Under the pieces are notes generated by a model. That model was not told the DNA's origin. It saw nothing but the letters and a program-made list of their open reading frames with translations, and ran no database searches. A stretch of DNA of 6,616 nucleotides from positions 1 through 6,616 of the forward strand of contig JALRGB010000657.1 in the NCBI GenBank assembly GCA_023253575.1. Reading direction: 5' to 3'. This DNA comes from Verrucomicrobiales bacterium. Lineage in GTDB: Bacteria > Verrucomicrobiota > Verrucomicrobiia > Verrucomicrobiales > V1-33. Of the stretch, positions 1 to 4,260 are shown in pieces; the stretch's first letter is position 1, and the number at the start of each line of letters is the position of its first letter. A program made the translations under genes and the position numbers.

Positions 1-337
1 CCAGTCCCTCCAACGACTGCACGGCTACTTGGCAGAAATCTTCATACTTCAGCGGCCCGCGAGCGACCATTTGCTCGACTGTTTCCCCCCGCAACAGCTC
101 GGTGACGACAAATGGACCGATGGCGTCCTGCCCGACGTCGAACACTGTCAAAATATTCGGATGCTGCACCGCCGAGAGCATCTTGGCCTCGCGCAAGACG
201 TCGTCCGAGGCCTGTCCATCCGTGGCCTTAACCCGCTTGAGCGCCACCTCCCGCTGAAGCTGGGCATCAAAAGCGACAAAAACTTCGCCAAGTCCGCCTT
301 GGCCAATTTTTTCCTTGATCTGGTATCGGTCGCTCAT
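1..337 (-). CDS. Hanks-type serine/threonine protein kinase, N-terminal part (runs off the left edge)
   Basis: My translation from the ATG at 337 gives 112 codons open to the window edge, starting MSDRYQIKEKIGQGG. This is the N-lobe of a eukaryotic-like protein kinase, which moves phosphate from ATP to Ser/Thr of target proteins. Visible landmarks are the glycine loop GQGGLGEV (residues 12-19), the ATP-anchoring Lys34 in VALK, the probable alpha-C Glu50 (LREAK), HPNIL (59-63) and the hinge region VVTELLRGETV (77-87). The catalytic HRD and DFG motifs and any membrane or sensor domain lie outside the window, so activity and topology cannot be judged. The kinase domain begins at residue 5, so there is no N-terminal extension. 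It lies 81 bases downstream of cutA on the same strand and may be co-transcribed. No Shine-Dalgarno site precedes the ATG. The leader is instead pyrimidine-rich, with CCTCC-type runs. Confidence 0.93.
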   Translation of the reverse strand, partial: MSDRYQIKEKIGQGGLGEVFVAFDAQLQREVALKRVKATDGQASDDVLREAKMLSAVQHPNILTVFDVGQDAIGPFVVTELLRGETVEQMVARGPLKYEDFCQVAVQSLEGL

Positions 338-418
338 GAAATTCGGTAGGGAGGTGGAGGAAGAAATGGCTGCTTCGAGTGTGCCCGCCGCAGCCGTCTC
401 AGCAAGGAAGAATGCCTC

Positions 419-730
419 TCATCGCCGACAGGCCTGACGAACCCACTCCAGATACGGGGCCGATCCGCGGCTGACTGGCACCGCCACCATCTCGGGAACG
501 CGGTAAGGATGCAGCGCCCGCAACCGAACTTCCAGCTGATCATACGCCTCCCCGGTAGTTTTGATAATGACCGGCACTTCGGAAGCGACCTCCAGACGCC
601 CCTCCCATATGTAGTGCGATTCGGCGGCCGGAAGTAGGGTCACGCAGGCCGCCAGCCCTTCCTGCAACAGCAGGGCAGCCGTCTCCCGGGCCTGCCCGGC
701 CTCCGGAAAGGTGGTGAAAACAAGCAGCAT
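419..730 (-). CDS. cutA: CutA-like divalent-cation tolerance protein
   Basis: This encodes 103 residues, the normal CutA size (about 100-115), covering the whole family. Signature segments are the first strand LLVFTTFPE (2-10), GLAACV (25-30), SHYIWEG (38-44), the E51-IIKT segment (51-58), LHPYRVPE (73-80) and a C-terminal Y93-xx-W96. CutA proteins form small ferredoxin-like trimers. They were named for copper tolerance in E. coli, but their true role is unsettled. The frame stays open upstream to an alternative start at 895, but that extension would read through a tandem repeat and has no family match, so I start at the ATG at 730, just before the first strand. A GGGGGA run lies about 14 bases upstream, which is longer than ideal spacing. 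An in-frame GTG four codons further up is the main alternative. The kinase gene follows on the same strand. Confidence 0.93.
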   Translation of the reverse strand: MLLVFTTFPEAGQARETAALLLQEGLAACVTLLPAAESHYIWEGRLEVASEVPVIIKTTGEAYDQLEVRLRALHPYRVPEMVAVPVSRGSAPYLEWVRQACRR

Positions 731-823
731 AATACTCGACACAATCCCCCGTAGGAACCGCGGCAAGCGCCAGCACCTCGGGACATCACCCTCATTTGTC
801 GCCCACGCCTGAACAATTTCAAT

Positions 824-882
824 CCCCACGACAGCTTCCCACGCACTCCCCACGACAGCCTCCCCACGCACTCCCCACGCAC
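824..882. repeat. Short G/C-rich tandem repeat (2.4 units of about 25 bases)
   Basis: Unit 1 (824-847) begins CCCCACGACAGCTT and unit 2 (848-872) begins CCCCACGACAGCCT. Both end in CCCACGCACT, and they differ by one substitution and one inserted C. A third, partial unit CCCCACGCAC fills 873-882. Related CCCACGC cores also occur at 802-808. Read on the minus strand, this places regularly spaced GGGG runs upstream of cutA. It could be a slippage-prone (VNTR-like) tract or a repeated binding site. Confidence 0.8.
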
Positions 883-900
883 GGGGAGCCCCCACGGCTC
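871..900. other. Overlapping inverted repeats (two mutually exclusive hairpins)
   Basis: CTCCCC (871-876) pairs with GGGGAG (883-888) around a six-base loop. GAGCC (886-890) pairs with GGCTC (896-900) around a five-base loop. The two share 886-888, so only one can form at a time. They sit at the edge of the tandem repeat, 59-88 bases upstream of the M42 ATG. No T-run follows, so they are not an obvious intrinsic terminator; a regulatory role is conjecture. Confidence 0.5.
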
Positions 901-958
901 ACCCCAGCCAACTGCGACGTTGCAACCTCGCCGGCCCGTGCCCCAGTCATCGCTGCTT

Positions 959-2041
959 ATGAATGCCCATGCTCAATCGTTTCTCCTGTCACTGCTGAAT
1001 ACTCCCAGTCCCACCGGCTTCGAGATGCCGGGCCAACGGGTTTGGGCCGCCTATGCCAAAAAACACAGCGATGAGGTCGATTGCGACGCCTACGGCAACA
1101 CTTGGGCCACGCTTAAAGGCACGTCGAAAAAGGCCCCTGTCGTCATGCTCGAGGCTCATGCCGATGAAATCGGTTTCATGATCAAATACATCACGCCCGA
1201 AGGGTTTTTGCGGTTGGACCGCATCGGCGGCAGCGACCACGCCACCGCGCGCGGACGGCGCCTCACCCTTCTGGGCGACAAGGGTCCAGTCACCGGTCTG
1301 ATCGGCAATACAGCCATCCATATTCGCGACCGCAGCAATGGCTCAGAAAAAGCCCCCGAAGTCCATGAATTGTACGTCGACGCCGGCGCCACCAACCCCG
1401 CAGAAGTGGCCGCCCTCGGTTTGCGCGTCGGACACGCTGCGGTCTACTCTGATGCCGCAGAACTCTTTGGTGCACATCATCTTATCGGCCGCGCGCTCGA
1501 CAACCGCCTCGGCGGTTTCATCATCGCCGAGGTCATGGCACGCCTCTCCGCTCAGAAAAAACGCCCCGCCGCTACCGTCCACGCCGTCAATGCCGTCCAA
1601 GAAGAAATCGGCGGCAATGGCGCCAAAATGATCACCCACCGCCTGCGCCCAGATGTCGCCATTTGCCTCGACGTCACCCACGCCACCGATACTCCAGGCA
1701 TCGATAAGGCCAAACATGGAGCCACTGTCCTCGGCGGCGGCCCGACCGTGACTCACGGCACCTGCAACCACCCGCTCGTCATCCAAAGACTCGTGGAAAC
1801 AGCCGAAAACGCCAAACTCCCGCTGCAACACGAAAGCAGCTCGCGCTTCTCCGGCACTGATACCGATAAAATTTTCACCATTCGCGACGGCATCCCCAGC
1901 GGACTGGTCTCGCTGCCACTGCGTTACATGCACAGCGTGGTGGAAATGGCAGACTTCCGCGACGTGGAAAAAGTCATCTCCCTGCTCACCGCCTTCGTCA
2001 ACGGTCTGCAGCCGGGAGATGACTTCCGCCAACGCCTGTAG
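959..2041 (+). CDS. M42-family metalloaminopeptidase (TET/FrvX/glutamyl aminopeptidase-like)
   Basis: This encodes 360 residues from the ATG at 959, the normal size for M42 enzymes. These cytosolic, two-metal aminopeptidases form large tetrahedral assemblies that trim peptides from the N-terminus. The full ligand set is visible: His67 and Asp69 in EAHADEIGF, Asp181 in GRALDNRLGG, the general-base Glu215 with ligand Glu216 in QEEIGGNGA, Asp238 in CLDVTHATD and His325 in RYMHSVVE. Their spacing closely matches the archaeal TET enzymes. The GTDTDKI stretch (299-305) fits the conserved GTDA-type motif. The frame extends upstream to TTG (920) and GTG (938), but the family alignment begins around the ATG (AQSFLLSLLNTPSPTGFE). 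No clear Shine-Dalgarno site is seen. It is transcribed alone, divergent from cutA and convergent with the cdaA unit. Substrate preference cannot be read from sequence; some relatives were annotated as cellulases or endoglucanases in error. Confidence 0.95.
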   Translation: MNAHAQSFLLSLLNTPSPTGFEMPGQRVWAAYAKKHSDEVDCDAYGNTWATLKGTSKKAPVVMLEAHADEIGFMIKYITPEGFLRLDRIGGSDHATARGRRLTLLGDKGPVTGLIGNTAIHIRDRSNGSEKAPEVHELYVDAGATNPAEVAALGLRVGHAAVYSDAAELFGAHHLIGRALDNRLGGFIIAEVMARLSAQKKRPAATVHAVNAVQEEIGGNGAKMITHRLRPDVAICLDVTHATDTPGIDKAKHGATVLGGGPTVTHGTCNHPLVIQRLVETAENAKLPLQHESSSRFSGTDTDKIFTIRDGIPSGLVSLPLRYMHSVVEMADFRDVEKVISLLTAFVNGLQPGDDFRQRL

Positions 2042-2141
2042 CCAGCTCTGGGCTCGCTCTGAGCTCGCTCTGAGCCGACACAGAGCAGGCCCTGAGCTCG
2101 TCGCCAGCCATGGGCCGCGCACCCCCCATGGCCAGCCACTC
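2042..2141. repeat. Convergent spacer with clustered direct and inverted repeats
   Basis: An 11-base unit GCTCGCTCTGA is repeated back to back (2052-2062, 2063-2073). GCTCTG (2067-2072) can pair with CAGAGC (2081-2086). GCCAGCCA occurs at 2103-2110 and again at 2131-2138. GCCATGGG (2107-2114) is a perfect inverted match to CCCATGGC (2125-2132) across a 10-base spacer. The spacer separates the 3' ends of the M42 gene and the small membrane-protein gene, so the inverted repeats may act as a two-way transcription end or mRNA 3' stabiliser. No T-run follows in either direction. Confidence 0.6.
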
Positions 2142-2300
2142 TTACGGCCCAATACGCTCGGGCGACAATTCGCCCGTGGGTGACAAGACCGGTGGCATAT
2201 CCGTCTGGCCGGATCGCTCACCCACCAGAAACCACACCAATACTGCCAGCAAGACGCAAAGCAGCAACGGTTTCCACTCTCTCGCAAGCAAGTCAGTCAT
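2142..2300 (-). CDS. Small single-pass membrane protein, resembling the N-terminal anchor of CdaR/YbbR
   Basis: This is a 52-residue product starting MTDLLAREWKPLLL. A single hydrophobic helix spans residues 11-26 and ends in the aromatic pattern VWFLV. It is followed by a short polar, proline-containing tail of about 25 residues (GERSGQTDMPPVLSP...). The W-K-P-L-L-x6-L-V-W-F-L-V pattern resembles the first 30 residues of CdaR (YbbR-like) proteins, the usual membrane partner encoded next to cdaA. No YbbR repeats follow. The ATG overlaps the cdaA stop by eight bases (ATGACTGA), which suggests translational coupling and supports this being a real gene. An in-frame start at 2339 would add 13 residues inside cdaA and is less likely. 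There is no separate Shine-Dalgarno site. Alternatively it is an unrelated small membrane protein; the CdaR link is inference from position and anchor pattern. Confidence 0.68.
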   Translation of the reverse strand: MTDLLAREWKPLLLCVLLAVLVWFLVGERSGQTDMPPVLSPTGELSPERIGP

Positions 2301-3093
2301 GGGGTTTGCGGGGCGTGGACGCCGGTTCCCCAGCCTCATCTTCCTCGGTGTCCGGGTCGGAAATTAAAATTTCCCGAAGTCGATCCAGGAATTCATCAGG
2401 ATCAAGATTGTGCTGCAACTCGCCATCATGCGCAATCGAGAGCTGTCCGGTTTCCTCCGAAACGACTAGGACAATCGCGTCACTTTGCTCCGCCAATCCC
2501 AAGGCCGCACGATGCCGCAGCCCCAGACTGCGGTCCGCCAACTCCCGCTGGCTCACAGGAAACACACACGCCGCTCCCTCCAGTCGACCGTCTTTGACAA
2601 TCACCCCGCCATCGTGCAACACGGTCTTGGGATGGAACACCGTCATGGCCAGCTCCGGCGACAACTCAGCATCCAGCCGCACCCCGGTTTCTAAATAGTC
2701 CCCCAAATCCATGCTCCGATGCAGAGCAAAAAGCGCCCCAAATCGTTTCGCCGACAACTGCCGAACAATCTCCGCCATCTCCGCCGCCAGATCACCACGC
2801 TCACGCTTGCGCGAAAACAAATTCAACCCTTCCAACTCCACCAAGGCCCTTCGCAACTCCGGCTGAAAAGCCACTAACAAAGCGACAATACCAAAAGCCG
2901 ACACACTGCGCACCACCCAGTTCAAGGCCTGCAAATCCAACAGCTTCGCCACCACCGCCAAACCCGCCAATACCAACAGAAAATCACCCAATATCCTCGT
3001 CCCCCGAACCCGCCGAAAGAGTCGATACACGACATAAAAAAGCCCGGCCGTGATGAGGATTTCTACCCCATCCCGCCATCCAAACTCAACCAT
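2293..3093 (-). CDS. cdaA: Diadenylate cyclase, CdaA/DacA type, membrane-bound
   Basis: CdaA makes the second messenger c-di-AMP from two ATP at the inner face of the membrane; the messenger typically controls potassium and osmolyte balance and cell-wall homeostasis. From the ATG at 3093 the product has 266 residues. Three N-terminal membrane helices lie at about 10-26, 35-52 and 59-76, followed by a linker helix (FQPELRRALVEL) and the DAC domain at about 100-230. Typical blocks are FGALFAL, DYLETGVRLDAELSPEL, the nucleotide motif VLHDGGVIV (159-167), LGLRHRAALGLAEQSDA and VVSEETGQLSIAHDG. Two positions depart from usual CdaA signatures: DGG (161-163) instead of DGA, and Leu192 where Thr normally precedes RHR (193-195). 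The C-terminus is acidic (DPDTEEDEAGE). I prefer 3093 because GGGG lies five bases upstream and the ATG at 3114 has no such site; that start would add seven residues. folP lies upstream on the same strand. Confidence 0.93.
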   Translation of the reverse strand: MVEFGWRDGVEILITAGLFYVVYRLFRRVRGTRILGDFLLVLAGLAVVAKLLDLQALNWVVRSVSAFGIVALLVAFQPELRRALVELEGLNLFSRKRERGDLAAEMAEIVRQLSAKRFGALFALHRSMDLGDYLETGVRLDAELSPELAMTVFHPKTVLHDGGVIVKDGRLEGAACVFPVSQRELADRSLGLRHRAALGLAEQSDAIVLVVSEETGQLSIAHDGELQHNLDPDEFLDRLREILISDPDTEEDEAGEPASTPRKPHD

Positions 3094-3134
3094 GATAACC
3101 CCGGGCCCTAACATGCGTGGCTCAGGCTAGACAC

Positions 3135-3160
3135 TTTCCGCCTGCTGGGAAGCAGGGAAA
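3135..3160. other. Hairpin in the folP-cdaA intercistronic gap
   Basis: CCTGCT (3141-3146) and AGCAGG (3151-3156) form a perfect six-pair stem around GGGA. TTTC (3135-3138) and GAAA (3157-3160) can extend it to ten pairs with a two-base bulge (3139-3140). It falls in the 97 bases between the folP stop and the cdaA ATG. On the minus strand it is not followed by a T-run, so it looks more like a processing, stability or partial-termination element than a full terminator. Confidence 0.4.
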
Positions 3161-3191
3161 TGACTGATTCATCACTTTCACCAACTCCCGG

Positions 3192-4094
3192 TTAATTCAC
3201 GCCAGCCACCACCGTCGCCCCCGCCGCCCCCGTCGCCCCCCGGGGCGCCATGGCCAGCACGGCTTCGGTCATGGCCAGCGCCTGCACATTGGGCGCCACC
3301 TCGTGCACTCGGAACAACCGCACTCCCTTTTCGCGCCCCAGCGCCGTCAGCGCCACGGTGGGCCACGCCCGGTCCGCCAGATCATCGCTGGCGAGGACCC
3401 GGCCCAGAAAGCTCTTGCGAGACACTCCCAAAAGGATCGGGCGAAGCAGGCGGGGCGGAAGAAGCCGACCCAACTCCCGGATCAAGGTCAAATTATGCTC
3501 CAAGGATTTGCCAAAACCAATGCCCGGATCAAACACCACGGCCTCCGCCGCCACCCCGGAGGCCAGCGCCACCTCCATCTGCATCGCAAAAAATTGCCCC
3601 ACTTCCCGAACGACATCCTCATACTGCGGAGCCGCCTGCATCGTCCGCGGCTCGCCCTGCATATGCATGACAACTAACCCCGCCCCCGTGCGAGCACACA
3701 ACCCCGCCATCTCCGGATCCCCGCGCAGCCCGGTCACATCATTCACAATGTCCGCCCCCGCCGCCACCGCCGCCTCAGCCACCGCCGCCACACTCGTGTC
3801 AATGGAAATCAACACATCACTGCGCTCACGCAACGCCGCTATCACCGGCCGCGTGCGCCGAATCTGCTCGTCCGCCGACACCGCCCCCGCCCCTGGACGC
3901 GTCGACTCCCCCCCCAGATCAATAATCGCCGCCCCCGCCTCCACCATGGCCAACCCATGGCCCACCGCCTGCTCCAAATTGACAAATTGCCCGCCATCAG
4001 AAAATGAATCCGGCGTGACATTAAGGATACCCATGATCCGCCCATGATGAGTCAGATCCATCACTCCCCGTCGATGCTTCCACAATAGTTCCAT
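3192..4094 (-). CDS. folP: Dihydropteroate synthase
   Basis: This cytosolic folate enzyme joins p-aminobenzoate to 6-hydroxymethyl-dihydropterin diphosphate, giving dihydropteroate; it is the sulfonamide target. The 300-residue product is slightly long for the family (about 270-285). All motifs of the TIM barrel are present: MGILNVTPDSFSDGG (21-35, with the metal-binding Asn25), DLGGESTRPGA (59-69), SIDTS (97-101), the NDV segment (118-120), MHMQGEP (143-149), DPGIGFGK (189-196), GVSRKSFLG (223-231) and RVHEV (262-266). I start at the ATG at 4094 because TAGGGAAGGG sits directly upstream, one of the clearest ribosome-binding sites in the window. The frame continues to 4199, but those 35 residues have no family counterpart. 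The extra length is at the C-terminus, an Ala/Gly/Thr-rich tail encoded by a nine-base tandem repeat. It is the first gene of the unit leading into cdaA. Confidence 0.96.
   Translation of the reverse strand: MELLWKHRRGVMDLTHHGRIMGILNVTPDSFSDGGQFVNLEQAVGHGLAMVEAGAAIIDLGGESTRPGAGAVSADEQIRRTRPVIAALRERSDVLISIDTSVAAVAEAAVAAGADIVNDVTGLRGDPEMAGLCARTGAGLVVMHMQGEPRTMQAAPQYEDVVREVGQFFAMQMEVALASGVAAEAVVFDPGIGFGKSLEHNLTLIRELGRLLPPRLLRPILLGVSRKSFLGRVLASDDLADRAWPTVALTALGREKGVRLFRVHEVAPNVQALAMTEAVLAMAPRGATGAAGATVVAGVN
3213..3239 (-). repeat. Three tandem nine-base units at the 3' end of folP
   Basis: Three in-frame units, GGGGCGACG, GGGGCGGCG and GGGGCGACG on the coding strand, encode Gly-Ala-(Thr/Ala) three times. 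This forms the low-complexity end of dihydropteroate synthase, after the conserved barrel. Unit number changes would keep the frame and should be tolerated. Confidence 0.75.
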
Positions 4095-4260
4095 CCCTTC
4101 CCTATATCGAATCCCGCCGCCGTCACCAGCCACATCCACCTCAAAACTCACCCCGCCGTGCGCTCCCCCCAACCCCACCCATGACCCCCACCGCCTCACG
4201 AATACCTCAATCCCTCAAATCACTGCTCGCATGCACGCCATTACCGCTTTAGTGGAAACG
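4095..4260. other. Divergent spacer between folP and the helicase gene
   Basis: These 166 bases lie between the two chosen start codons and must carry both promoters. I found no sigma-70-like pair with good spacing on either strand. TATAGG near 4101-4106 on the minus strand overlaps the folP ribosome-binding site and is not credible as a -10 element. The plus strand is unusually C-rich, and the minus strand holds the G-quadruplex motif listed separately. Frames extending either gene into this spacer exist but have no family support. Confidence 0.5.
4165..4189 (-). promoter_or_regulatory. Canonical G-quadruplex motif upstream of folP
   Basis: On the minus strand four G-runs of 5, 3, 4 and 6 bases are separated by loops of 4, 1 and 2 bases (TCAT, T, TT). 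This satisfies the standard G3+N1-7 pattern with very short loops, which favours a stable fold. The motif lies 71-95 bases upstream of the folP ATG and 72-96 bases upstream of the helicase ATG, so it could affect either gene at DNA level. If transcription starts upstream of it, it could also fold in the folP leader. The motif is visible directly; any function is inference. Confidence 0.55.

Larger units (their letters stand above)
731..958. other. Divergent spacer between cutA and the M42 peptidase gene
   Basis: These 228 bases must hold promoters for both divergent genes. On the minus strand, a weak sigma-70-like pair can be drawn: TTGAAA (822-817), a 17-base spacer, then ACAAAT (799-794). 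It would give a cutA leader of roughly 60 bases, but only three of six -10 positions fit consensus. I see no convincing plus-strand promoter. The middle holds the tandem repeat and hairpins listed separately. No believable gene lies here; open frames crossing it have no recognisable protein character. Confidence 0.5.

Noticed and set aside
29..349. Plus-strand open frame of 106 codons at the left edge
   Set aside because: The minus strand here encodes a clear kinase N-lobe (glycine loop, VALK, HPN), so this frame is its antisense.
824..882. Possible CRISPR repeats
   Set aside because: The units are directly adjacent without spacers, number fewer than three, and no cas genes are present.
731..895. 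N-terminal extension of CutA to a start at 895
   Set aside because: The extra 55 residues would be encoded partly by a tandem repeat, look unlike protein, and precede the first CutA strand, which begins right at the ATG at 730.
1343..2287. Long minus-strand open frame (314 codons) opposite the M42 peptidase gene
   Set aside because: It is antisense to a gene with every family motif intact. Its translation is Cys/Trp/Gly-rich and matches no family, and the openness follows from GC-rich codon bias.
4095..4199. N-terminal extension of dihydropteroate synthase by 35 residues
   Set aside because: The extension is encoded by the G-rich spacer, has no family match, and bypasses the good ribosome-binding site TAGGGAAGGG next to the ATG at 4094.
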